Of a stretch of DNA of 50,739 bases, positions 33,079 through 41,918 are shown piece after piece; positions within the stretch are counted from its first letter, which is position 1; every line of letters starts with the position of its first letter. The notes under the pieces are model-generated. The model had not been told where the DNA came from. It made no database searches and saw nothing but the letters and a program-made list of their open reading frames with translations. Both the position numbers and the translations under genes were made by a program. This DNA comes from DAOMNN01 sp964404505 (GTDB taxonomy: Bacteria > Pseudomonadota > Gammaproteobacteria > Burkholderiales > Rhodocyclaceae): positions 1 to 50,739 of the forward strand of contig CAYOKH010000006.1 in the NCBI GenBank assembly GCA_964404505.1, written 5' to 3'.

Positions 33079-34254
33079 TCACGGTTCGAGGTCGAACTCC
33101 TCCGTCCGTCGCGGTGGGTAGGTTTCCCACCCGCCGCATGCCGGACAGCGCCACTGGAACTGGCGCGCCTTGAAGCCGCAGGCCACGCAGTGATAGCGGG
33201 CCACGCGTCGCGTATGATTGTGAATCAACTGTTTGACCAGCTCGACGTCCCCGCGTTGCTCCGGCGGCGCGTTCAGCGCTGCCGCCTCGAGAAGCTTTTC
33301 AAGGCCCAGCAGCGTCGGATTGCGCCTCAGTTCCTCCCGAACGAGATCATAGGCGGCGCGCGGCCCATGTCGGTCGAGCTCCCAGCGGAACACTTCATCG
33401 AGCAGATCGAGCGACGGGTGGCGCTCCAGCCATGAGCGCAGCAGGGTCTGGCCCTGTTCCGGACGTCCGAGACGACCATACGCCGCCATGATGTTTTCGG
33501 CAACGAGGGCCAGATAGACCGGATCCTGGTTCTCGACCCGCTTCCATGCCTCGATCGCCTCGGCATCCTGTCCCTGTGCGACGAGGAGTTCACCTCGCAC
33601 GATACTCGCCCGGACACACCGGCGATTGACCGAAAGCGCTTCGTCCAGATGCTGGCGTGCGTCTTCGTACGCTGAGTTGGCAAGCGCGTCGGTGGCCAGT
33701 TCACAGTGAAAATTGGCGACTTCCGTGCGCCAATGCACTCCCTCCTTGTCGGGCAGGGTCCTGGCCACCTCGATCGCCTTGGCCCAATCCTTCTCCTGCT
33801 GATAGATCTCCAGCAGATAACGGGTGGCCGCGTCGTTGTGGTGTGTTCCGCGCAGCTTGAGAAACACGGTTTCGGCCCGGTCGAGCAGCCCCGCCTTGAG
33901 GTAATCCTGGCCCAGCGCGGCAAGCGCCTCCAGACGCTGGTCGTCGCTGATGTCCTCGCGCTCGACCAGATTCTGGTGCATCCGTATTGCCCGGTCGGTC
34001 TCGCCCCGGCGTCGAAAGAGGCTGCCGAGAGCGAAATGCAGCTCTATCGTGTGCGGATCGATCTTGACCGCCTCGATGAAAGCGTCGATCGCCTTGTCCT
34101 GCTGTTCGTTCAGCAGAAAGTTGAGCCCGTTGAGGTAGGAACGCGGAAGTGTCCGCGATTCGCGTACGACCTGGCGAATATCGATCCGGGCTGCGAGCCA
34201 GCCCAGCGCGAAGAACAGCGGCAGCGCCAGGAGCCACCAGAACTCGATCTCCAT
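33079..34254 (-). CDS. lapB: Lipopolysaccharide assembly protein B
   Basis: 391 aa. An N-terminal helix (about 3-22) anchors it in the inner membrane. TPR repeats fill residues 35-330. A C-terminal rubredoxin-like zinc site has C356, C359, C370 and C373. In E. coli LapB (YciM) controls LPS synthesis by guiding FtsH to degrade LpxC. The start is the ATG at 34254, five bases after the lapA stop. Confidence 0.95.
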   Translation of the reverse strand: MEIEFWWLLALPLFFALGWLAARIDIRQVVRESRTLPRSYLNGLNFLLNEQQDKAIDAFIEAVKIDPHTIELHFALGSLFRRRGETDRAIRMHQNLVEREDISDDQRLEALAALGQDYLKAGLLDRAETVFLKLRGTHHNDAATRYLLEIYQQEKDWAKAIEVARTLPDKEGVHWRTEVANFHCELATDALANSAYEDARQHLDEALSVNRRCVRASIVRGELLVAQGQDAEAIEAWKRVENQDPVYLALVAENIMAAYGRLGRPEQGQTLLRSWLERHPSLDLLDEVFRWELDRHGPRAAYDLVREELRRNPTLLGLEKLLEAAALNAPPEQRGDVELVKQLIHNHTRRVARYHCVACGFKARQFQWRCPACGGWETYPPRRTEEFDLEP

Positions 34255-34259
34255 CGCGA

Positions 34260-34571
34260 TCAACCGGCCCTGCCGACGCTCCCGGCGCCTCCCGCCGACA
34301 CGGCCTCAGCATCCTTGCGGTGTCGCTCAATCTTCACGATATCGCGCTTGAGGCGGCCAATCTCGCGCCGCTTGCGCAGCAGCGACGCAACGGTTGCGGT
34401 CACCCCCAGGATCGCACCGGCCGCGAATGCCGCAAGGATCACGAATACCAGGGGTATCTCCCATTCACGACCGAAGAAGGAATTGACCTGCACCAGCTGG
34501 TCGTTCTTCACCGCAAAGCCGAACAGGATGAAGAACAGCATGAAGCGCAGGATCCACATCACGATACGCAT
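34260..34571 (-). CDS. lapA: Lipopolysaccharide assembly protein A
   Basis: 103 aa (DUF1049 family). Two membrane helices lie at about 5-20 and 40-62, followed by a basic C-terminal coiled segment. The start at 34571 has GGAG seven bases upstream; the frame is open 30 codons further but without a hydrophobic match to the family. It is followed by lapB, as in E. coli. Confidence 0.9.
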   Translation of the reverse strand: MRIVMWILRFMLFFILFGFAVKNDQLVQVNSFFGREWEIPLVFVILAAFAAGAILGVTATVASLLRKRREIGRLKRDIVKIERHRKDAEAVSAGGAGSVGRAG

Positions 34572-34659
34572 GAACAATCTCCGAACTGATGACACCCGCC
34601 GCTGCGCGGTTGGTTCGCGCGGCTCCGAAACGTCCCGGAAGCAGTCGAGGACGCCGCGC

Positions 34660-34686
34660 AAAAAAGAAGGCGGCCAAGCCGCCTTC
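34660..34686 (-). terminator. Intrinsic terminator after ihfB
   Basis: GAAGGCGGC and GCCGCCTTC form a 9-bp stem with a three-base loop, followed by six Ts on the minus strand. It separates rpsA-ihfB from lapA-lapB, so the lap genes need read-through or a promoter in the 88 bases between; I could not identify one. Confidence 0.8.
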
Positions 34687-34721
34687 CCCGAATCAATGGC
34701 ATGAACCGGATCGTCACGCGG

Positions 34722-35006
34722 TCATTCAATGATATCAACTCGCTCGCGCAATTCCTTGCCCGCCTTGAAATGCGGCACGTACTTTTCGGGTACGTGCACT
34801 CTTTCACCGGACTTGGGATTGCGGCCCACCCGCGGCGGACGGTAATTCAGCGAGAAACTTCCGAAACCGCGGATCTCGATACGATCCCCGCGCGAAAGCG
34901 CGTCGGACATCGCATCGAGAACCATCTTGACCGCAAAATCGGCGTCCTTGGAGACCAGCTGGGGAAATCTTGCCGCCAGCTTCGCAATCAGTTCCGATTT
35001 TGTCAT
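34722..35006 (-). CDS. ihfB: Integration host factor subunit beta
   Basis: 94 aa, same size as E. coli IHF-beta. MTKSELIAKLAARFP at the N-terminus, IEIRGFGSFSLNYR and the intercalating-proline arm PRVGRNPKSGERV are diagnostic. It lies 12 bases after rpsA, the classical linkage. Confidence 0.98.
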   Translation of the reverse strand: MTKSELIAKLAARFPQLVSKDADFAVKMVLDAMSDALSRGDRIEIRGFGSFSLNYRPPRVGRNPKSGERVHVPEKYVPHFKAGKELRERVDIIE

Positions 35007-35018
35007 GACAGGTCGGGC

Positions 35019-36725
35019 TTACTGCTTCTGCTCGTTCAGCTTGGCCTTGAGCAGGGCCCCGAGATTGGTGGTCCCGCTCGCCGCCGAGCTGTCAGCGAGC
35101 TTGTTCATCGCCTCGCTCTGCTCGACCTGGTCCTTGGCGCGAATCGACAGATTGATCGAGCGCGTCTTGCGATCCACGTTGATGATCATCGCCTCGAGTT
35201 GGTCACCTTCCTTGAGGATCGCGGTCAGGTCATCGACACGGTGCGGAGCCGCCTCGGAAGCACGCAGGTAGCCTTCGACCTCATCGTTGAGCGCAATCAC
35301 GGCACCACGCGCATCGACGCTCTTGACCGTACCGGTCACCGTCGTGTTCTTCTCGTGCGTCGCGATGAAATTGGTGTACGGATCACCCTCGAGTTGCTTC
35401 ACGCCCAGCGAGATTCGCTCACGCTCGACGTCGATTGCCAGCACCACGGCTTCGACTTCATCGCCCTTCTTGAACCGGCGCACGGCTTCTTCACCGGACT
35501 CGCTCCACGACAGATCGGACAGATGCACGAGACCGTCGATACCGCCATCGAGGCCGATGAACACACCGAAATCGGTGATCGACTTGATCTGCCCGCGAAC
35601 CTTGTCACCCTTCTTGTGATTGAGCGCGAAGTCGTCCCACGGATTCGACATGCACTGCTTCATGCCGAGCGAAATGCGGCGACGTTCCTCATCGATCTCG
35701 AGGATCATCACCTCGACTTCATCGCCGAGCTGAACGACCTTGCTCGGATGGATGTTCTTGTTGGTCCAGTCCATCTCGGACACGTGCACAAGACCCTCGA
35801 TGCCCTGCTCGACCTCGACGAACGAACCGTAATCGGTGATGTTCGTGACCTTTCCGAACAGCCGCGTGCCCTGCGGATAGCGGCGCGAGATGCCGACCCA
35901 CGGATCCTCTCCGAGTTGCTTGAGGCCCAGCGAGACACGCTGGCGCTCCTGGTCGAACTTGAGCACCTTCGCTTCAATCTCGTCGCCGACGTTGAGCACT
36001 TCGGACGGGTGACGCACGCGACGCCATGCCAGATCGGTGATGTGCAGCAGCCCGTCGATACCGCCCAGGTCAACGAACGCACCATAGTCGGTGATGTTCT
36101 TGACAACACCCTTCACGACTGAACCTTCCTTGAGATTCTCGAGCAGCTTTTCACGCTCCTCGCCCATGGTTTCTTCCAGCACAGCGCGGCGCGACACAAC
36201 GACGTTGTTGCGCTTGCGGTCGAGCTTGATGACCTTGAACTCGAATTCCTTGCCCTCGAAAGGCGTGGTGTCCTTGACCGGACGCATGTCAACCAGCGAA
36301 CCCGGCAGGAAGGCCCGAATGCTGTTGGTCATGACGGTCAGCCCGCCCTTGACGCGGCCGGACACGACGCCCTTGACCAGCGTGCCTTCGTTGAGCGCTT
36401 TCTCGAGATCGTTCCACGCGGAGATGCGCTTGGCCTTTTCGCGCGACAGGCGCGTCTCGCCGTAGCCATCCTCGAGCGCATCGATGGCGACATGGACGAA
36501 ATCACCCACCTCGACCTCGAGTTCGCCGCGGTCGTTGCGGAACTCTTCGATGGGAACGTAGCTCTCGGACTTCAGGCCTGCATTCACGACGACGAAATTG
36601 TGGTCGATGCTGACCACCTCGGCAGTGATCACTTCGCCGGAGCGCATCTCCTGGCGTGCAAGGCTTTCTTCGAAAAGATCGGCAAAACTTTCCTGGGGGA
36701 CGGAAACAGGGGTGGCAGTTGTCAT
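35019..36725 (-). CDS. rpsA: 30S ribosomal protein S1
   Basis: 568 aa (E. coli 557). It binds mRNA leaders and brings them to the 30S subunit. Six S1 domains follow one another from about residue 30 to 530, the last four strongly alike (GSFVEVEQGIEGLVHVSEMDW and similar). The start is the ATG at 36725. The leader (GGAAATTTCAACTTTT) has only a weak Shine-Dalgarno sequence, normal for rpsA, which S1 itself regulates. Downstream is ihfB. Confidence 0.97.
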   Translation of the reverse strand: MTTATPVSVPQESFADLFEESLARQEMRSGEVITAEVVSIDHNFVVVNAGLKSESYVPIEEFRNDRGELEVEVGDFVHVAIDALEDGYGETRLSREKAKRISAWNDLEKALNEGTLVKGVVSGRVKGGLTVMTNSIRAFLPGSLVDMRPVKDTTPFEGKEFEFKVIKLDRKRNNVVVSRRAVLEETMGEEREKLLENLKEGSVVKGVVKNITDYGAFVDLGGIDGLLHITDLAWRRVRHPSEVLNVGDEIEAKVLKFDQERQRVSLGLKQLGEDPWVGISRRYPQGTRLFGKVTNITDYGSFVEVEQGIEGLVHVSEMDWTNKNIHPSKVVQLGDEVEVMILEIDEERRRISLGMKQCMSNPWDDFALNHKKGDKVRGQIKSITDFGVFIGLDGGIDGLVHLSDLSWSESGEEAVRRFKKGDEVEAVVLAIDVERERISLGVKQLEGDPYTNFIATHEKNTTVTGTVKSVDARGAVIALNDEVEGYLRASEAAPHRVDDLTAILKEGDQLEAMIINVDRKTRSINLSIRAKDQVEQSEAMNKLADSSAASGTTNLGALLKAKLNEQKQ

Positions 36726-36835
36726 AAAAGTTGAAATTTCCAAAAGCCGCGCGGGCGCGGCCACCAGTCATTGGTTTGTAAAAGGCCAGAGACCGAACCC
36801 GGTCCGAAAGCCGCTTCGTGCAGGGTATCGCTCCG

Positions 36836-38770
36836 TCAGGAGGTTACCCGCTCCATCACGAACGCTACCGCTGCATCGATATCCATAGCGGAAGTATCGA
36901 GAAGGACTGCGTCCGGCAATCTCTTCAATGGAGCCACCGATCGGGCCGCATCGCGCGCATCCCTTTCATGCAGATCCTTCAAAAGACTTTCCATATTAGC
37001 AGTCAATCCCTTTTCCATCAACTGCTTATAACGACGAATTGCGCGCACCTCGGGGCTCGCGGTGAGGAAGATCTTGACGGCCGCGTCGGGGAAGACCACT
37101 GATCCCATGTCCCGCCCTTCGGCTACCAGCCCGGGAGCAGTGCGAAAGTCCCGTTGCCGGTCGAGCAGCGCATCTCTCACCGCGGGCAGTGCCGCAACCC
37201 GCGATGCCCCGACCGAGCAGATCTCCTCGCGGATCAGGTCGGTCACATCGTCACCCGACAGCCAGGTTCGCCCCTGGTCGAAACTCACCGGGAGCACAGC
37301 CGCAAGTTCGGCAACGCGCCTTTCGTCATCCAGCGGGATGCCCGCACGCATGGCCCCGAGGGCGACCAGACGGTACAAGGACCCGCTGTCCAGATACGCG
37401 AATCCGAGCGCGTCCGCGACTCGTGCGGCAACCGTTCCCTTGCCCGAAGCGGAGGGTCCGTCGATTGCAATGACCGGAACCGGGCGGGCGACCGTGGCGA
37501 AGCAATCGAAATAGCCCGGGAAAGTCTTGTTCACGCACTGCGGATCATTGATCCTCACGCGGCATCCCCCCAGGCTCACCAGCGAAAAGCACATCGCCAT
37601 GCGGTGATCGTCATAGGTGTCGATGGCTGCATGCGTCAGTGCAGCGGGCGGCGTGACGACGAGATAGTCCTCGCCCTCTTCCACCTGCGCACCGACTTTG
37701 CGCAGCTCGGTGGCCATCGCGGCGATGCGATCCGTTTCCTTGACGCGCCAGCTCGCGATGTTGCGCAGCCGGCTCGGTCGGTCGGCGAACAATGCCGCGA
37801 CTGCCAGCGTCATCGCGGCATCGGGTATGTGGTTCAGATCCAGATCGAAACCCTTGAGTCGGCCGCCCTCGGGGGCGCGGGATTCGATCCAGTTGTCGCC
37901 CATCGCAATACCGGCACCCAGTTGCGCCAGGGCCTCGGCGAAGCGTACGTCACCTTGTATGCTGTTGCGACCGACACCTTCGACACGCACCGGACCGCCT
38001 CCGATCGCACCGGCAGCAAGAAAGTACGAGGCGGAGGAAGCGTCGCCCTCCACGTACAGTGTGCCGGGGCTGCGATAACGCGCCTTCGCCGGAATGACGA
38101 ATCGCTCCCATTCCTCACGGCGCACGATCACGCCGAAGCGCGCCATGAGTTCGAGCGTGATCGCAATGTAGGGCTTGGAGATCAGTTCACCGACGACTTC
38201 GACGGCGGTCTCGACACCGGTCAGCGGCAGGGCCATCAGCAGGGCCGTTAGGTACTGACTGGAAACGTCGCCGCGGATCCTGATCACACCGCCCGGCCTG
38301 ATCGTGCCAGGCAGGATATGCAACGGAGGATAGCCCTCGCTGCCGAGATAGCGCACGTCCGCGCCGACTTGCACCAGGCTGTCGACGAGATCGCCAATCG
38401 GCCGCTCGTGCATTCGTGGCACCCCCGAAAGACGATACTCGCCTCCGGAAAGCGCCAGGGCGGCCGTCAGCGGGCGAAATGCCGTTCCCGCATTACCCAG
38501 GAAGAGTTCGGCCGACTTGACCGGAAACGGTCCGCCCACGCCATCGACGAGACAGTGCCCGGTGTCGGGATCATGCTCCCACGCCACCCCCAGCCGGGTC
38601 AGTGCGTCGAGCATCCGCTCCACATCATCGGATACGAGCAGATCGTGAATATGGGTCCGCCCCTCGCACAGCGCCGCGAGGAGCAGGCTGCGGTTCGAGA
38701 TGCTCTTGGACCCCGGGAGTCGCACCGTGCCTTGCGCACCGAGCATCGGAGGGAGATCGAGAAATTCCAT
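36836..38770 (-). CDS. aroA-cmk: Fused EPSP synthase / cytidylate kinase
   Basis: 644 aa. Residues 1-429 are 3-phosphoshikimate 1-carboxyvinyltransferase (AroA: PGSKSISNRSLLLAA, FLGNAGTAFRPLTAAL, RVKETDRIAAM, DTYDDHRMAM). Residues 431-644 are cytidylate kinase (Cmk: P-loop GPSASGKGT, then YLDSGSLYR and VAEGRDMGSVVFPD). The two are normally separate neighbouring genes; here no stop and no usable start codon lie at the junction near 37484, where TVARPVPVIAIDG reads straight through. AroA works in the shikimate pathway and Cmk phosphorylates CMP/dCMP. The start shares one base with the tyrA stop. Fused forms have been annotated in other Betaproteobacteria, to my knowledge. A sequencing error is the alternative. 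Confidence 0.93.
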   Translation of the reverse strand: MEFLDLPPMLGAQGTVRLPGSKSISNRSLLLAALCEGRTHIHDLLVSDDVERMLDALTRLGVAWEHDPDTGHCLVDGVGGPFPVKSAELFLGNAGTAFRPLTAALALSGGEYRLSGVPRMHERPIGDLVDSLVQVGADVRYLGSEGYPPLHILPGTIRPGGVIRIRGDVSSQYLTALLMALPLTGVETAVEVVGELISKPYIAITLELMARFGVIVRREEWERFVIPAKARYRSPGTLYVEGDASSASYFLAAGAIGGGPVRVEGVGRNSIQGDVRFAEALAQLGAGIAMGDNWIESRAPEGGRLKGFDLDLNHIPDAAMTLAVAALFADRPSRLRNIASWRVKETDRIAAMATELRKVGAQVEEGEDYLVVTPPAALTHAAIDTYDDHRMAMCFSLVSLGGCRVRINDPQCVNKTFPGYFDCFATVARPVPVIAIDGPSASGKGTVAARVADALGFAYLDSGSLYRLVALGAMRAGIPLDDERRVAELAAVLPVSFDQGRTWLSGDDVTDLIREEICSVGASRVAALPAVRDALLDRQRDFRTAPGLVAEGRDMGSVVFPDAAVKIFLTASPEVRAIRRYKQLMEKGLTANMESLLKDLHERDARDAARSVAPLKRLPDAVLLDTSAMDIDAAVAFVMERVTS

Positions 38771-39666
38771 CAGCCGTCGCGGTGTCCGGACTCGTCGCCA
38801 ATCTGCCCCGCCCACGCGTTGCGCGCCGCACGCGCCTCGGTGAAATGCTGCTCGAGGCGCGCGCCGTCGCCCGACAGCAGCAGGGCGCGCAGATGCGCCA
38901 GTTCGGCCAGATACTCGTCGAGTTCGGCCAGCAGTGCCTGCCGGTTGGCCATGCAGATGTCGCGCCACATCTCCGGATGACTGCCCGCTATCCGCGTGAA
39001 ATCACGAAAGCCACTCGCGGCGAAACCGAAAAGCTGCTTAGCGTTCGCGCGTCCCGCGAGGTCGTGCACCAGACCGAAGGCAAGAAGGTGTGGCAGGTGG
39101 CTGACGGCGGCGAACACCCGATCATGATCATGTGGCGGCATCTCGTGTATGGTCGCGCCGCACGCCTCCCACGCCTCCCGAACCCGCAACACGGCGGAGG
39201 GTTCGTTTTCGGGCAACGCGGTCACCACGACCTTCCGTCCCTGGTAGAGGTCTGCATACGCCGCGTCCACACCACTGGTCTCGGCGCCCGCGATCGGGTG
39301 TGCCGGCACCACATTGGCGAGGGACCCTCCCAGATGGCGATAAATCGCCTCGATGACGTCGCGCTTGGTGCTACCCGCGTCAGTTACCACGGTCTCCGGC
39401 GAGAGATGCGGCGCCATCGCCTGCATGATGGCTTCCATCTGTCCGACCGGAGGAGCGAGCAGGACGAAATCGGCTCCGTCGAGCGCCTCGGCCCAGGACG
39501 CTGCGGACTCGTCGATCACACCCCGTTCGAGCGCCCGTGCGAGCGAGGCGTGCGTGCGCCCGACACCGACGACCCGTTGCACCAGCCCCGCCTTGCGCAA
39601 GGCCAGCGCGAACGATCCCCCGATGAGACCCACGCCGCAAACAACCAGCTTCCTGATCAAGACCAT
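38770..39666 (-). CDS. tyrA: Prephenate dehydrogenase
   Basis: 298 aa. NAD(P)-dependent oxidative decarboxylation of prephenate (or arogenate) toward tyrosine. The nucleotide-binding motif GVGLIGGS is at 11-18, and HPIAGAETSG and HDRVFAAVSHLPH are the conserved substrate-region blocks. It lacks a chorismate mutase domain, unlike E. coli TyrA; that domain is on PheA here. I chose the ATG at 39666, preceded by AGGA; an in-frame TTG lies three codons upstream. Confidence 0.95.
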   Translation of the reverse strand: MVLIRKLVVCGVGLIGGSFALALRKAGLVQRVVGVGRTHASLARALERGVIDESAASWAEALDGADFVLLAPPVGQMEAIMQAMAPHLSPETVVTDAGSTKRDVIEAIYRHLGGSLANVVPAHPIAGAETSGVDAAYADLYQGRKVVVTALPENEPSAVLRVREAWEACGATIHEMPPHDHDRVFAAVSHLPHLLAFGLVHDLAGRANAKQLFGFAASGFRDFTRIAGSHPEMWRDICMANRQALLAELDEYLAELAHLRALLLSGDGARLEQHFTEARAARNAWAGQIGDESGHRDG

Positions 39667-39685
39667 GTCCGACAATCCTGGATTC

Positions 39686-40783
39686 TCATGTCAGGGCGTG
39701 TTCGAGCGCCGCGATGAAACGTGAATTTTCCTCGGGCAGGCCTATCGTCACGCGCAGCCATTCCGGCATGCCGTAGGCGGCTATCGGACGCACGATCACA
39801 CCCTGACGCAGCAGCGAGTCATTGACTTTCGCGGCGTCCCCGACCCTGAACGTCACGAAATTGCCGGCCGACGGAATCCACTCCAAGCCCCGATCGGCAA
39901 ACGCCGCGGTAACCTGTTCCATGCCGCGACGATTGACCTCTGCGCTGCGCGCAAGAAACTCGGTGTCGCCGAGGGCGGCGGTGGCCGCCGCAAGCGCCAC
40001 GCTGCTCACATTGAAGGGCTGACGCACGCGATTCATCAGGTCGATCACGTCGGGGTGGCCCATGCCGTAGCCCACTCTCAGACCGGCCAGTCCATAGGCC
40101 TTCGAAAATGTCCTCGAAATCAGCAAATTGGGATACCTGTCGAGCCACGCGACACTGTCGTAGGACTGTTCCGGGAGCAGGTATTCCGTGTAGGCTTCGT
40201 CGAGTACGACCAGCACCTCGCGCGGCACCGAGTCGAGAAATTCCCGCACTTCGTCGCCCCGCGCGAACGTGCCCGTCGGATTGTTGGGGTTGGCGATGAA
40301 CACCACTCTCGTATCCGGTGTAATCGCCGTCGCCATGGCGCCAAGGTCGTGACCGAAATCGCGCGCCGGAACCTCTATGCAGCGGGCACCGACGGCATTG
40401 GTCGCAAGCGGATACACGGCAAACGCATGCTGCGCGAACACGGCGGACCGGCCCGGCGCGAGAAACGCCCGCGCGGCCAATTCGAGCACGTCATTCGAGC
40501 CATTGCCCAGGACGAGCCGTTCATGTCCGACGCCCAACCTGCCACTTAGGGCCTCCTTCAGTACGAAACCGTTACCGTCCGGATAGCGCTCGATTTCGGA
40601 CAGGGCTGTGACCGCGGCCTCCCGAGCGCGCGCACTCATCCCCAACGGGTTCTCGTTGGACGCCAGCTTGACGATCGTCGCCTCGGAAAGGCCCATCTCC
40701 CGGGCCAGTTCGCCGATTGGCTTGCCTGGCTGATAGGGTGAGATTGCACGGATGTATTCGGGGGCCTGACTGGCAATGCTCAT
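39686..40783 (-). CDS. hisC: Histidinol-phosphate / aromatic aminotransferase
   Basis: 365 aa, class I/II PLP aminotransferase of the HisC family. The Schiff-base lysine is K228 in SRTFSKAYGLAG, and NPNNPTG and R-containing RVGYG are in place. The start at 40783 has GGAG upstream. It sits between pheA and tyrA, so besides histidinol phosphate it probably transaminates phenylpyruvate, hydroxyphenylpyruvate or prephenate. Which activity dominates cannot be told from sequence. Confidence 0.93.
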   Translation of the reverse strand: MSIASQAPEYIRAISPYQPGKPIGELAREMGLSEATIVKLASNENPLGMSARAREAAVTALSEIERYPDGNGFVLKEALSGRLGVGHERLVLGNGSNDVLELAARAFLAPGRSAVFAQHAFAVYPLATNAVGARCIEVPARDFGHDLGAMATAITPDTRVVFIANPNNPTGTFARGDEVREFLDSVPREVLVVLDEAYTEYLLPEQSYDSVAWLDRYPNLLISRTFSKAYGLAGLRVGYGMGHPDVIDLMNRVRQPFNVSSVALAAATAALGDTEFLARSAEVNRRGMEQVTAAFADRGLEWIPSAGNFVTFRVGDAAKVNDSLLRQGVIVRPIAAYGMPEWLRVTIGLPEENSRFIAALEHALT

Positions 40784-40829
40784 ATTTGTGTCTCCTCTAG
40801 CTGTGTGCGCGTGCTCGACGACGGCCCGA

Positions 40830-41894
40830 TCAGATCGCCGCAACCGGATATGACCCCAGAACCTTGACGAAGGCGGCCTTCGCGTCGAGTTCCTCGAGGG
40901 CCGCAGCCACATGCGGCTCCTGCTGGTGCCCTTCCAGATCGATGTAGAACACGTACTCCCACAATCCGCTCCGAGCCGGGCGCGACTGCAGTTTGCTCAT
41001 GCTGACCCCGTGGCGCGCAAAGGGCTCCAGCAGCGCATGCATGGCACCTGGCCGATTCGCCGTCGAGCAGACCAGCGAGGTCCTGTCGCTTCCCGACCGG
41101 CCGGCATCGTGATGTCCGATGACCAGGAAGCGCGTCGTATTCTTCGGATCGTCCTCGATGTTCGCCGCAAGCACCGTCAGACCGTACAGTTCCGCGGCAG
41201 CCTCGCCCGCTATGGCGCACGATTCCGGATCATCGGCGGCAAGTCTCGCCGCTTCGGCATTGCTTGCCACCGGCACTCGCGGCAGGTTCGCCAGATTGCG
41301 GTTCAGCCATTCGTGGCACTGCGCCAAGGACTGCGCGTGCGAGTACAGCCGTTTTGCCGCAGCGATGCCTTCGGCCTTCGACAGCAGGTGCTGGTGGATA
41401 CGCAGCTTGACCTCTCCACAGATTCGCAGGGGATTGGCAAGCAGCAGATCAAGCGTCCCCCCCACTGCCCCTTCGGTGGAGTTTTCGACGGGCACCACAC
41501 CATAATCGACGTTCCCGGCCTCGACCGCACGGAATACCTCATCGATGGTCGCCAGCGGCAGGAAGTTCGGCGCCGAGCCGAAATGCTTGCGCGACGCACT
41601 CTCGGAAAACGTGCCTGCGGGACCGAGATAGGCCACCTTGAGCGGCTGCTCGAGTGCCAGACAGGCGGACATGATCTCGCGGAAAATCCGCTGCACCGCC
41701 TCGTCCGGCAGCGGCCCCGGATTGGTTTCGGCAAGGCGACGCAGGACCTGGGCCTCGCGTTCCGGACGGTACAGATTGCCCTGCTTGATCTCGCCGATAC
41801 GCTTCGCGTTGCGCGCCCGGTCGGCAAGTCGCGCGAGAATCTCCTCGTCGAGGCGGTCGATATTGTTTCTCAGGTTCAGCAGTTCGTCTCTCAT
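40830..41894 (-). CDS. pheA: Bifunctional chorismate mutase / prephenate dehydratase
   Basis: 354 aa. Chorismate mutase AroQ domain about 1-88 (NNIDRLDEEILARLADRA). The prephenate dehydratase domain is about 88-265 (AYLGPAGTFSE, VPVENSTEGAVG, and the TRF motif in KNTTRFLVIG). The C-terminal ACT domain, about 275-354 (NRPGAMHALLEPFA, ESRP-like LQSRPARSG), normally senses phenylalanine for feedback inhibition. It is preceded by serC and followed by hisC. Confidence 0.97.
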   Translation of the reverse strand: MRDELLNLRNNIDRLDEEILARLADRARNAKRIGEIKQGNLYRPEREAQVLRRLAETNPGPLPDEAVQRIFREIMSACLALEQPLKVAYLGPAGTFSESASRKHFGSAPNFLPLATIDEVFRAVEAGNVDYGVVPVENSTEGAVGGTLDLLLANPLRICGEVKLRIHQHLLSKAEGIAAAKRLYSHAQSLAQCHEWLNRNLANLPRVPVASNAEAARLAADDPESCAIAGEAAAELYGLTVLAANIEDDPKNTTRFLVIGHHDAGRSGSDRTSLVCSTANRPGAMHALLEPFARHGVSMSKLQSRPARSGLWEYVFYIDLEGHQQEPHVAAALEELDAKAAFVKVLGSYPVAAI

Positions 41895-41918
41895 GCCAGC
41901 ACCTCAAGCTTCGATATC

